From: Eubacterium maltosivorans
GTDB lineage: Bacteria; Bacillota; Clostridia; Eubacteriales; Eubacteriaceae
Assembly (NCBI RefSeq): GCF_002441855.2
Contig: NZ_CP029487.1
Span: forward strand, 372,001 to 436,000
Length of the DNA stretch: 64,000 bases
Reading direction: 5' to 3'
Notes under the pieces: generated by a model
Database searches by the model: none
What the model saw: the letters and a program-made list of their open reading frames with translations, nothing else
What the model was told of the DNA's origin: nothing
Made by a program: the position numbers and the translations under genes
Part shown: piece after piece, positions 39,752 through 48,480 of the stretch
Numbering within the stretch: the first letter of the stretch is position 1
How the letters are laid out: the number at the start of each line of letters is the position of its first letter

Positions 39752-40453
39752 ATGCTAAGGGTAGCCATTTGTGACGATGAAAAAGAAATGCGGGAGACAA
39801 TCTGCGGATTTTTAAGGAAGTATCCCAGTGTGGAGGCCGTGGAGTGTTTTGATTGCGGCGAGGCTTTTCTTCAGAAGCGGGGCCACTTTGACCTTGTGTT
39901 TTTGGACATTGACATGGATGACATGGATGGAATCGAGACTGGCCGCAGAATTCGCAAATGGGATAAGCAGATATACATTGTTTACGTAACCCATCTGCCC
40001 GATTATCAGAAATATGCTATGGGTGTGCATGCCTTTGGCTATCTTGAAAAGCCAGTTCATAAAAGTGATATTGAGGCGGCTTTACAGGAGGTGGAGGCAT
40101 ACAAGCGAGAAACAGAGCAGCCTGTATTTCTTGAATTTAAGACAGAGGAAGGGATTCTGCGTTTTGATGTGAAAGATATTTTTTATTTCGAGTACATAAA
40201 CCGCAGAATACACATGTGTACCCAAAGAGGCGTTTTTTATCTGCGGCAAAAGATGGGTGAGGTTGCCGAATTGATGAAGCCCTATGATTTCAGCCAGCCT
40301 CACAAGAGCTTCTGCGTGAATCTTTTTCACGTCAAAGCCATCAAGGGCTATGATATCCAGATGACGAACAGCGACGTGGTACCGCTGTCACAAAAGAAAT
40401 CCGCAGCGTTCAGGGAACAGCTTAATGTTTATCTGGAGCATTTGATCGGATAG
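39752..40453 (+). CDS. LytTR family response regulator (AgrA-like)
   Basis: This is a 233-residue protein. The receiver domain has CDDEKE at the N-terminus, FLDIDMDDMDG with the phospho-acceptor Asp, and YLEKPV with the conserved Lys. The C-terminal LytTR domain (about 130-230) has FEYINRRIHMCTQRG and QPHKSFCVNLFHVKAI. It resembles AgrA/ComE-type regulators. It starts a five-gene unit with a sensor kinase, a YhfC protease and two lipoproteins. Confidence 0.93.
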   Translation: MLRVAICDDEKEMRETICGFLRKYPSVEAVECFDCGEAFLQKRGHFDLVFLDIDMDDMDGIETGRRIRKWDKQIYIVYVTHLPDYQKYAMGVHAFGYLEKPVHKSDIEAALQEVEAYKRETEQPVFLEFKTEEGILRFDVKDIFYFEYINRRIHMCTQRGVFYLRQKMGEVAELMKPYDFSQPHKSFCVNLFHVKAIKGYDIQMTNSDVVPLSQKKSAAFREQLNVYLEHLIG

Positions 40454-40462
40454 GAGGGGAAA

Positions 40463-41788
40463 ATGAGTGGAACGAGTCTGCTGATTTATGGAGGCTTTAC
40501 CGTTATTTTTAATCTGTTTTCAGTTTTTATGACCTATGATTTTATGCGGCGGTTTATTGGTACCTTTGAGAGAAAAAGGATACTGGCAGCGATACTTTTT
40601 TTCCTTGAGGAGTTCATACTGGTTATTGTAAGCTGTATGAGCTACCCTACTTACAAAGCGATCGCATTAGTAATCTGCAACAGCCTGCTCGCTATATTTT
40701 TGTATCGAAAACGGTCCAAAATGGTTTTTTATTATGTTCTTCTATTCTCGGTGGTGATAGCGCTTCTGGAATGCTTGCTTTACTATGTTTTATTTTATAC
40801 GATCACTTTTTTAAATTTAATTATGCGTGGCAATCCCTGGCAAAATGGATTGCTTATTTTATTAAATTTAACAGTCCTTTTTGTTGCTTATCAATTATTT
40901 GTAAGACATGTGAAAAAGGATATCGTCGATGTGACAAAGGGCGTTCGTATTTTTAATTTTGTACTTATTCCAATATTCAGCATTTTAAACATTTATTTAA
41001 TGCTTTTTGTCTCAGCCTATGCTTTTGAGGATATAATGTATTTGCTCATTATATGTGATGTTATTTTAATTTTTATTTTAAATCTTTACCTTTTTTCTTT
41101 ATTGAGCAAAGTATCTGAAAATGTTGAAATAAGGGGAAAATTAGCTCTTTACGACCAGGCGTCCGATCTTCAGTATCGTTACTACCAGGAGATGGAGACA
41201 AAATTAGAGGATTCCAGAAAAACAGTTCATGATATGAAAAATCATCTCCAAGCCATGGAGCGGCTGTACCAGACCGGTGAAGCGGAAAAGGGCAAACGAT
41301 ATGGCGAAGATTTAAGGCAGCTCTTAAACAGCTTCAGCCAGGATTACTATACAGATAATCGTGTTCTGAATATTGTGATCAACGACAAAGCAGAGCGCGG
41401 CAAAATGTCGGGGGTCCTGGTGGACTGCGCCTTAAACCAGATCGACCTGTCGTTTATGAAAGAGATGGATATCACAACGATTTTTGCCAATCTGTTGGAT
41501 AACGCCATCGAGGCAGCCTGTGAATGCAATGCGCCATGGACAAGGCTGAGAGCCGATCATGTACGGGATTTCATTGTGATTTCTGTCGAGAACAGCATGA
41601 AAGCCAGCGCACTTTTAAATGGAACTCGGCTGAAATCGAGTAAAAAAGGCCATCAGGGCTATGGCCTTGAAAACGTGAAGCGCGCTCTGGAAAAGTACAA
41701 TGGGCATCTGCGTATCGAGACAGGCGGTAATACCTTTAAGGTAAGCCTGTTCATTCCAGTTCAAACGGAGGTGAAAAATGATGGTTGA
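40463..41788 (+). CDS. GHKL sensor histidine kinase (AgrC-like)
   Basis: This is a 441-residue protein with six or seven membrane segments in the first 210 residues. A dimerisation helix follows with the phospho-His stretch KTVHDMKNHLQAM (about 256), then a GHKL ATPase (FANLLDNAIEAACE N box, SKKGHQGYGLENVKRALEKYNG G box). The plan is that of AgrC-type kinases that sense peptides. It starts 9 bp after the regulator gene and overlaps the YhfC gene by 11 bases. Confidence 0.92.
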   Translation: MSGTSLLIYGGFTVIFNLFSVFMTYDFMRRFIGTFERKRILAAILFFLEEFILVIVSCMSYPTYKAIALVICNSLLAIFLYRKRSKMVFYYVLLFSVVIALLECLLYYVLFYTITFLNLIMRGNPWQNGLLILLNLTVLFVAYQLFVRHVKKDIVDVTKGVRIFNFVLIPIFSILNIYLMLFVSAYAFEDIMYLLIICDVILIFILNLYLFSLLSKVSENVEIRGKLALYDQASDLQYRYYQEMETKLEDSRKTVHDMKNHLQAMERLYQTGEAEKGKRYGEDLRQLLNSFSQDYYTDNRVLNIVINDKAERGKMSGVLVDCALNQIDLSFMKEMDITTIFANLLDNAIEAACECNAPWTRLRADHVRDFIVISVENSMKASALLNGTRLKSSKKGHQGYGLENVKRALEKYNGHLRIETGGNTFKVSLFIPVQTEVKNDG

Positions 41789-42527
41789 TCCAGGGATTAT
41801 TGCTAGCTTGATTGTATTGATTTTTTTATGCTTCGCCATTCCCATCGGAGGATTTATTTACCTGAGTGTCAAGAAGAAGCATGTCGCAAAACCATTCTTT
41901 ATTGGTATGCTGGTTTTCTTTGTTTTTCAGATGGTGATCCGTCTGCCGGTCATACAGCTGGTGCTGCCTCAGACTGCATGGTTTATAGCAATGAGCCGCA
42001 ATCCCTGGCTTTACGGCCTTTTTATGGGCGGAACAGCTGCCATTACAGAGGAATTGGGGCGTTATATCGCCGTTCGGTTTTGGCTGAAAAAGAATCGGCG
42101 CTATGCAGACGGCATTGCCTATGGGCTGGGGCATGGGGGAATAGAGGCTATGCTGCTCATCGGTGTGAATAATATCGCCAATCTTTTCGTTGTATTGAGC
42201 GGAAGTTCCTATATGGCTGCGCTTATTGCCGTGCAGCTCAATTATGCGACGATCTATATAACTCTGTTCGAGAGGATTTTAGCGATAATCGTACAAATCG
42301 GACTTTCTATACTGGTTTTTTATGCTGTCCGATCAGAACAGCTTCGCTATTTAATCTTCGCATTGGTTATTCACACAATGATAGATGCGGCGATCGTTAT
42401 CCTGCCAGGCGCTTTTGGGGTGTCAGTATACTGGACAGAGGCGGTTGTATTTTTAGCAGCTGTTATCTTAATGGCTTGGATGGTAAAAATAAAACCGAGA
42501 TTTGATCCGGAAGGAGCTTTTTTATAA
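41778..42527 (+). CDS. YhfC family glutamic-type intramembrane protease
   Basis: This is a 249-residue protein with about seven membrane segments. GGTAAITEELGRYIAVRFWL (tandem Glu) and GLGHGGIEAMLLIGVNNI (His, Glu, Asn), with a later HTMIDAA, fit the YhfC/CPBP-related intramembrane protease group. Such proteins mature peptides or process membrane proteins. In this operon it takes the place where agr systems have AgrB, so it may produce or degrade the signal. It overlaps genes on both sides. Confidence 0.8.
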   Translation: MMVDPGIIASLIVLIFLCFAIPIGGFIYLSVKKKHVAKPFFIGMLVFFVFQMVIRLPVIQLVLPQTAWFIAMSRNPWLYGLFMGGTAAITEELGRYIAVRFWLKKNRRYADGIAYGLGHGGIEAMLLIGVNNIANLFVVLSGSSYMAALIAVQLNYATIYITLFERILAIIVQIGLSILVFYAVRSEQLRYLIFALVIHTMIDAAIVILPGAFGVSVYWTEAVVFLAAVILMAWMVKIKPRFDPEGAFL

Positions 42528-42940
42528 TGAAAAGAAAAAGCACTCTACTTGTTTTCTTATTTTTAGCATTAGTAGTCATGCTTTCAGGGTGTTCAGAAAA
42601 TGAAAATCTCAAGGAACTGGATCCGGCATTTGACAAGGAGCTTTTGAAACAAAAAGCAGAGCAGGTGGTCGATGACTGGAACCATCAAAATTTCGAAGCC
42701 ATTACCAGTCAATCGGATGATTCGATAAAAGATGGTTTGACACCAGAACTGTTAAAGCAGGGACAAGATTCGATTTTAGAAAAGCTTGGTGCTTTTAAAA
42801 AAATAGAGAAAACAAAGATTGTGACAAGGGAAAATGGACAGGCAACCGTAACCATTGTTGCAGAATATGAAAAGAGTAAACTTCAGCATCTGGTAACCTA
42901 TAATACGCATATGAAAATCACTGGTTATTGGATTCGTTAA
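42527..42940 (+). CDS. DUF3887 lipoprotein, copy 1
   Basis: This is a 137-residue protein with a lipoprotein signal (LLVFLFLALVVMLSGC). The mature part reads LDPAFDKELLKQKAEQVVDDWNHQNFEAI and TPELLKQGQDSILEKLGAFKKIEKTKIV, the DUF3887 pattern, an NTF2-like small fold. It is clearly paralogous to the next gene. The start overlaps the YhfC stop. It is presumably a surface binding or sensing component of the LytTR system. Confidence 0.82.
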   Translation: MKRKSTLLVFLFLALVVMLSGCSENENLKELDPAFDKELLKQKAEQVVDDWNHQNFEAITSQSDDSIKDGLTPELLKQGQDSILEKLGAFKKIEKTKIVTRENGQATVTIVAEYEKSKLQHLVTYNTHMKITGYWIR

Positions 42941-42971
42941 AATGGATTGAGTGTCTAGGAGAGGAGAATTT

Positions 42972-43388
42972 ATGATGAAAAAGAAAATGATTGCTGTTGG
43001 TTTGGTTGTTTTAATGCTTTTGACGGTACTGTCGGCTTGTTCAGGGGGATCAGCCTCCGATCATAAGCTTGACCCGGCTTTTAATGAGGATACCTTAAAG
43101 CAGGAAGCAGAAAAGGTTATCGATGAATGGAACAATCAGGATTTTGATGCCATGGCGGCTGAAACAGCCGATAATGTCAGGGATAAACTGACTGCTGATG
43201 TCCTGAAGGACGCCTGGAATCAAGCAATGCCAAAACTGGGGGAATTCAGCAGCGTCAAACAGACGGAAATAGCACCGAATGGCAAAAGTGCTTTGGTAGT
43301 AGCCGTTGCGGAGTACGAAAATGGCAAAGCCCAGTTTACAATCGGCTTTGATCAAAATATGAAAATTGACAATTTTTTTATCAAATAA
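42972..43388 (+). CDS. DUF3887 lipoprotein, copy 2
   Basis: This is a 138-residue lipoprotein (signal MMKKKMIAVGLVVLMLLTVLSAC). Its mature part, LDPAFNEDTLKQEAEKVIDEWNNQDFDAMAAETADNV, repeats the pattern of the preceding gene, which points to tandem duplication. I use the ATG at 42972 with GGAGAGGAG upstream; a GTG at 42951 lies before that site. It is the last gene of the LytTR unit, followed by a terminator. Confidence 0.82.
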   Translation: MMKKKMIAVGLVVLMLLTVLSACSGGSASDHKLDPAFNEDTLKQEAEKVIDEWNNQDFDAMAAETADNVRDKLTADVLKDAWNQAMPKLGEFSSVKQTEIAPNGKSALVVAVAEYENGKAQFTIGFDQNMKIDNFFIK

Positions 43389-43463
43389 CAAAGTCAGAGG
43401 AGAAGCCTGTGAATCTGACTCACCTTTGATGAAAATGGGAATCGAAAATAGGGGTATAAATTT

Positions 43464-43497
43464 AAGACATCGTGATCATTGTCACGGTGTCTTTTTT
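43464..43497 (+). terminator. terminator of the LytTR operon
   Basis: AAGACATCGTGA pairs with TCACGGTGTCTT (one G-U pair) around a six-base loop, followed by TTTT. Confidence 0.85.
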
Positions 43498-43549
43498 GAT
43501 TTCGTTATAAAATTAACGTAAAGAACGAGTTGATCCAAAGGAGGCTAAT

Positions 43550-44572
43550 ATGGGTTATCAAATCAAAACAGAGGATTTTGATGCGGTTTTAAAAGAGCTG
43601 TCTCAGAGTTACCGGATTTTTGCGCCGCGTCTGTATCCGGGAGCCGGAGCTTTTTCGGACACAGACCGTGTGGAGTACGGTGAGATTGGCAATGTTGGGG
43701 ACATTGAATTTGACAAAAAAAGTGATTTTTCATTTAAGGAAGTACTGTTTCCTCAGTCAGAGGTGTTGTTTTACTTTACAGAGGATGAGGTAAAAACAGC
43801 CAGCGAGGATTCAAAAGGGAACATTATTTTCCTGAGAAGCTGCGATCTTCACGCCGTGCGCCGGTTTGACGAAATCTATTTAAAGAACGGTTTTGAGGAT
43901 ATCTATTACGCAAGACTGCGTAAAAAGACAAAATTTATACTCATGGGCTGCCCGCAGAGCTTTGAAAACTGCTTCTGTGTGGATATGGGGACTAATACCT
44001 GCGATACCTATGACGCGTACGTGAAAGCAGACGAAGACTTCGTATTTGTGGACAGCAGTTGGGAAGAACTGAACGAAAGACTGGAGGGCAAATCCAGAGA
44101 GGTTTCGGTTACTCCGGAGTTCACTCAGGAAAACCTCGTGCACGTAAAAATCCCGAAGGACATTGAATTAAAGGATGTGCTGGGACTGCCAATGTGGGAA
44201 GAATACAACAGCCGCTGTATTGCCTGCGGACGCTGTAACTTTGTCTGCCCAACCTGTACCTGCTTTACCATGCAGGATATTTTCTATCAGGAAAACGGAA
44301 AGGTCGGTGAACGCCGCCGTGTGTGGGCTTCCTGCCATGTGGACGGCTATACCGATATGGCCGGCGGACACTGCTTTAGAAACAGCAAGGCAGAGCGGAT
44401 GCGCTTTAAGGTCATGCATAAGGTGAACGATTATAAAAAACGTTTTGGCTACCACATGTGTGTTGGCTGCGGACGCTGTGATGATATCTGCCCGGAATAT
44501 ATTTCGTTTTCAGGCTGCATCAACAAGCTAAGCGATGCGATAAAAGAGAAGGAGGCCGGCAATGAAGAATGA
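43550..44572 (+). CDS. asrA: anaerobic sulfite reductase subunit A
   Basis: This is a 340-residue iron-sulfur protein. The N-terminal part (VLFPQSEVLFYFTEDEV, RSCDLHAVRRFDEIYLKN) and two ferredoxin groups near the C-terminus (CIACGRCNFVCPTCTCF, CVGCGRCDDICPEYISF) match AsrA. It carries electrons to the siroheme subunit for six-electron reduction of sulfite to sulfide. It overlaps asrB by 11 bases. Confidence 0.93.
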   Translation: MGYQIKTEDFDAVLKELSQSYRIFAPRLYPGAGAFSDTDRVEYGEIGNVGDIEFDKKSDFSFKEVLFPQSEVLFYFTEDEVKTASEDSKGNIIFLRSCDLHAVRRFDEIYLKNGFEDIYYARLRKKTKFILMGCPQSFENCFCVDMGTNTCDTYDAYVKADEDFVFVDSSWEELNERLEGKSREVSVTPEFTQENLVHVKIPKDIELKDVLGLPMWEEYNSRCIACGRCNFVCPTCTCFTMQDIFYQENGKVGERRRVWASCHVDGYTDMAGGHCFRNSKAERMRFKVMHKVNDYKKRFGYHMCVGCGRCDDICPEYISFSGCINKLSDAIKEKEAGNEE

Positions 44573-45353
44573 GTACATCCCATTTTTATCCGAAATTGTA
44601 GAAGTGATTAAACACACCGAAATCGAGTATACCTTTCGGATGCGTTATACTGGCGAGGTAAAGCCAGGCCAGTTTTTTGAGGTATCCCTTCCAAAATTTG
44701 GCGAAGCGCCCATTTCTGTCAGCGGTATCGGTGAAGACACCGTGGATTTAACGATCCGTAAGGTTGGGAAGGTCACTGGTGAGATTTTCAAAAACTATGT
44801 GGGCTCAAAACTCTTTTTAAGAGGCCCCTACGGAAACGGGTTTGACCTTGACGAATACCGAGGAAAGGATATCATTGTAGTCGCAGGGGGGACAGGCCTC
44901 TCACCTGTGCGCGGCGTGGTCGATTATTTTGCCGAACACCCCGGGGAAGCTGCCTCTGTAACGCTGATTGCAGGCTTTAAAACACCGTCGGATGTGCTTT
45001 TTAAGGATGACATCGAACGCTGGAAAAAGACCATCAACGTTGTGCTGACCGTAGACTGCGACAGTGACGACTACGTGTGTAATGTTGGTCTGGTTACAGA
45101 GTATATTCCTGGCCTTGTCCTTGGTGACAAGGAAAACCTGGCGGTTATCGCGGTAGGGCCGCCGATTATGATGAAATTTACTGTGGCAGAATTTTTGAAG
45201 CGGGAAGTGCCTGAGGATAAAATCTGGATATCCCAGGAACGTAAAATGTGCTGCGGCCTTGGAAAATGCGGACACTGTAAGATTGACTCCACCTATATCT
45301 GCCTGGACGGTCCGGTTTTCAATTACAGTTTTGGCAAAAATCTTGTGGATTAG
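44562..45353 (+). CDS. asrB: anaerobic sulfite reductase subunit B
   Basis: This is a 263-residue flavin reductase-type subunit. It has an FAD domain (RMRYTGEVKPGQFFEVSLP), an NAD(P)-binding domain (VVAGGTGLSPVRGVVDYF) and a C-terminal [2Fe-2S] site (CCGLGKCGHC, then C in STYIC). It feeds electrons from NAD(P)H to AsrA. Length and order in asrABC are standard. Confidence 0.93.
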   Translation: MKNEYIPFLSEIVEVIKHTEIEYTFRMRYTGEVKPGQFFEVSLPKFGEAPISVSGIGEDTVDLTIRKVGKVTGEIFKNYVGSKLFLRGPYGNGFDLDEYRGKDIIVVAGGTGLSPVRGVVDYFAEHPGEAASVTLIAGFKTPSDVLFKDDIERWKKTINVVLTVDCDSDDYVCNVGLVTEYIPGLVLGDKENLAVIAVGPPIMMKFTVAEFLKREVPEDKIWISQERKMCCGLGKCGHCKIDSTYICLDGPVFNYSFGKNLVD

Positions 45354-45362
45354 GAGGCTTTC

Positions 45363-46343
45363 ATGGATATTAATACAAAAAAACTTAAAAAGAACGCTTT
45401 TCGCGTGTCAAAGCATCGCGGCGAAACCGCATCACGCGTGCGTGTGCCTGGCGGTTACCTGAATGCTGAGCTTCTTTCGCAGATTCAGGAGATTGCAGAG
45501 ACCTACGGTAATGGGACTGTTCATCTGACCACCCGACAGGGCTTTGAGATTCCAGGGATTGACTTAAAGAATATGGATCAAGTCAATACCCTGCTCCAGC
45601 CGATTATTGAAAAGCTGGATATTAACCAGACAGATCCAGGGACTGGCTATCCATCTTCTGGAACACGTAATGTGTCGGCTTGCATCGGAAACAATGTTTG
45701 CCCATATGCCTGCTACAATACGACGAATTTTGCCAAAAAGATCGAGAAAGCTATTTTTCCAAACGATTTGCATTTCAAGGTTGCCCTGACAGGCTGCCCC
45801 AATGACTGCATGAAGGTACGCATGCACGACTTCGGGATTATGGGCATGACTGAGCCGCAGTACAATAAAGATAAATGTGTATCCTGTAATGCCTGTGTCA
45901 AGGCATGCGCCAGGAAATCCACGGGTGCGCTGCGCATGGAAAATTATAAGATCGTCCGTGACGAGAGCAAATGCATCGGCTGCGGTGAATGTGTGCTAGC
46001 CTGTCCCGTAGGCGCGTGGCGCAGAAGTGAAAAGAAATATTACCGCCTGACCATCATGGGCCGTACAGGAAAGAAAAATCCGCGCCTGGGCGAAGATTTT
46101 ATTATCTGGGCCGATGAGGAGAGCATTATCAAGATTATTCTGAACACTTATGATTATGTGAAAGAATATATTGATCTGGACGCGCCGGGTGGAAAGGAAC
46201 ACATCGGCTATATCATCGACCGCACCGGGTTTGAGGAGTGGAAAAAGTGGGCCTTTAAAGATATCGAGCTTCCTGAAAAAGCAGTGGTGCGTGACCGCGT
46301 ATACTGGAATGGCGTAAAGTATGCCATCGATAATACAAAATAA
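45363..46343 (+). CDS. asrC: anaerobic sulfite reductase subunit C (siroheme)
   Basis: This is a 326-residue catalytic subunit. The siroheme-[4Fe-4S] ligands lie in SACIGNNVCPYAC and TGCPNDC. A ferredoxin domain (CVSCNACVKAC, CIGCGECVLACPVGAW) is inserted as is typical for AsrC. VHLTTRQGFEIPGI is the sulfite/nitrite reductase ferredoxin-like half. It is followed by a terminator. Confidence 0.93.
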   Translation: MDINTKKLKKNAFRVSKHRGETASRVRVPGGYLNAELLSQIQEIAETYGNGTVHLTTRQGFEIPGIDLKNMDQVNTLLQPIIEKLDINQTDPGTGYPSSGTRNVSACIGNNVCPYACYNTTNFAKKIEKAIFPNDLHFKVALTGCPNDCMKVRMHDFGIMGMTEPQYNKDKCVSCNACVKACARKSTGALRMENYKIVRDESKCIGCGECVLACPVGAWRRSEKKYYRLTIMGRTGKKNPRLGEDFIIWADEESIIKIILNTYDYVKEYIDLDAPGGKEHIGYIIDRTGFEEWKKWAFKDIELPEKAVVRDRVYWNGVKYAIDNTK

Positions 46344-46352
46344 AAAAGCTTT

Positions 46353-46382
46353 GGGGTACGTTGTTTCGGCGTATCCCTTTTT
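46353..46382 (+). terminator. terminator of asrABC
   Basis: GGGGTACG pairs with CGTATCCC (one G-U pair) and is followed by TTTTT. It lies 9 bp after the asrC stop. Confidence 0.7.
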
Positions 46383-46463
46383 AATTGCTTTGAAGGCGGC
46401 TGTTTTGGGTATAACTTTTTCTAGTTTAATGAAAGTTGTATTTTGCAATGAAAGGAGCAGACA

Positions 46464-48431
46464 ATGCAAGCTAAAACAGCAACCAATCCAAAGCCTTTGC
46501 ATTTCGGGCTGATCATGGTCATCTATCTGTGTGGTATTTTTATGGGCGCCATTGATACCAGCGTGGTGACCCCGGCAAGAACCGTTATCCAGAACGGCCT
46601 GGGCGTAGGCGACCAGACAGGCATTTGGATGATCACGATTTATACGCTGGCTTACGCCTCCAGTATCCCCATTATGGGTAAACTGGCTGACCGGCTGGGG
46701 CGTAAAACCATCTATCTGATCTGTATTATTTTATTCGGAACCGGGTCCCTGCTGGCGGGCCTGTCCCAGTATATCGGCCACTTTGGATTCTTTTTAATGG
46801 CGCGTGCCATTCAGGCCATCGGCGGCGGCGGTATTATGCCAATCGCTTCGGCCGAGTTCGGAACAACCTTTCCTGAGGACAAGCGGGGTATGGCTCTGGG
46901 GATGGTCGGGGGCGTCTACGGGATCGCCACTGTTGTCGGCGGCTCTCTGGGAAGCGCTATTTTAGGTGCCTTCGGACTTCAGAACTGGGGTTTTATCTTT
47001 TTTATCAATATTCCTATATCCCTCTTTATCATTATCAGTGGCTTTATCTTTTTACCCAATACCAAGATTGACGATGTAAAACCAATTGACAAATGGGGCA
47101 CATTGTTTTTAGTCATGATGATTTTATCCCTCTTATATGGGCTTCGTAATATTGATTTCTTTGACTTTGTCAAATCCTTTACCAGCACAGATGTCTATCC
47201 ATTCCTGATTATTTTTATTGTGCTGCTGCCTTTTTTCATTTTTGCTGAAAAGAAGGCGGCCGACCCCATTATGAATCTTGACTATTTCAGGGAATCGCCC
47301 ATCGTTATAACACTGATCATTTCCTTTATTACCGGCGTTATCATGATGGGGATGGTTTTTGTGCCGCAGTTTGCCGAAAATGCGCTGCGTATGCAGCAGG
47401 GCAGCGGGGGATATTTTGTCATGGTGCTTGGGATTTTCGCGGGGGTTGGCGCACCGGTTTCAGGACGGCTCATTGACCGCTATGGACCAAAGCTGATTAT
47501 GGGAGCGGGATTTTTGCTCTCTATTATCGGCTCGCTGTTTCTGGTGCTCGTTACCACCAGCTATCCAAACCTGCTGACAGTCGCCATTTGTCTGATTCTC
47601 ATCGGTCTTGGCATGGGCTTTACCATGGGAACGCCGCTTAATTACATGATGCTTGACAACACTAAAAAAGCCGATTCCAACTCAGCGCTGGCTACCCTGT
47701 CGCTGATCCGCTCAGTGGGCACAGCCATCGCTCCGGCGGTCATGGTTGGGTTTATCGCCCATGCAGGTGTAACGGCAGAGGCAAATATTACCGCACAGCT
47801 GCCAAGGGAGCTGGTGCTGCCACCGCTGCCTTATGCTGAGCAGCTGGATGAGGAGACTGCGGCGCTGAAGGATTCAGATTTTGGAAAGGCTTATCTCTCA
47901 TCTGTGCAATTTCCAGATTTTGAGGCCATGGAAAAAATCTCGCTTGACGCACATGGCAGTGTCAGCGATATGAAACTGCCCGCGAATCTGACAAAAGAGC
48001 TCTCAGACGCTGATGTCACGAATATCGACCAGGCAGTGGATAACATGGTGGCCTACATGGCAGACACCATGAAACCCATGGTCACAGAAAAGGCAGAATC
48101 CGGTGTGCAAAGCGGTATTGACGGTCTTAAGCGGCTGACGGCTTCACCGGAGGTTCCGGCTCAGGTAACGCAGGGAGTCAGCACGATGGTGTCACAGATG
48201 ACAGCGCTGAAAAACGCGCTTCCTGACGCTGTAAGCCAGGGCTTCCAGAACTATCTGGGAGAAGTGAAAGCCATGGGTGCTCAGATTCAGAACATCTATC
48301 AGAAAACCATGGAAACCGGTTTTAAGCAGGTCTATATGACCACAGCCATCGCCTCGGCCTTTGCCCTTGTGGTGCTCTTGTTTTACAAGGACAGGCATGA
48401 GCGCGTAAAAAAAGAAAAGAAAAAGGGATAA
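46464..48431 (+). CDS. MFS exporter of the DHA2 (EmrB/QacA) type
   Basis: This is a 655-residue protein. About fourteen membrane segments with GKLADRLGRKTIYL (motif A) and GGVYGIATVVGGSLGSAI (motif C) show an antiporter of the 14-helix DHA2 group. A hydrophilic insert of about 150 residues (about 450-600: PRELVLPPLPYAEQL ... NYLGEVKAMGAQIQNIYQKTMETG) precedes the last membrane helix, longer than usual. It probably exports a drug or metabolite. It stands alone, with AAGGAG before the ATG. Confidence 0.9.
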   Translation: MQAKTATNPKPLHFGLIMVIYLCGIFMGAIDTSVVTPARTVIQNGLGVGDQTGIWMITIYTLAYASSIPIMGKLADRLGRKTIYLICIILFGTGSLLAGLSQYIGHFGFFLMARAIQAIGGGGIMPIASAEFGTTFPEDKRGMALGMVGGVYGIATVVGGSLGSAILGAFGLQNWGFIFFINIPISLFIIISGFIFLPNTKIDDVKPIDKWGTLFLVMMILSLLYGLRNIDFFDFVKSFTSTDVYPFLIIFIVLLPFFIFAEKKAADPIMNLDYFRESPIVITLIISFITGVIMMGMVFVPQFAENALRMQQGSGGYFVMVLGIFAGVGAPVSGRLIDRYGPKLIMGAGFLLSIIGSLFLVLVTTSYPNLLTVAICLILIGLGMGFTMGTPLNYMMLDNTKKADSNSALATLSLIRSVGTAIAPAVMVGFIAHAGVTAEANITAQLPRELVLPPLPYAEQLDEETAALKDSDFGKAYLSSVQFPDFEAMEKISLDAHGSVSDMKLPANLTKELSDADVTNIDQAVDNMVAYMADTMKPMVTEKAESGVQSGIDGLKRLTASPEVPAQVTQGVSTMVSQMTALKNALPDAVSQGFQNYLGEVKAMGAQIQNIYQKTMETGFKQVYMTTAIASAFALVVLLFYKDRHERVKKEKKKG

Positions 48432-48444
48432 GATAAATTTAAAA

Positions 48445-48480
48445 AGCCTGCGCTTTATGAGTTAAAACGCAGGCTCTTTT
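48445..48480. terminator. bidirectional terminator overlapping the MATE stop
   Basis: AGCCTGCG pairs with CGCAGGCT around a 15-base loop, with A- and T-rich flanks. The stop codon of the minus-strand MATE gene (48462-48464) lies inside the loop. Confidence 0.8.
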
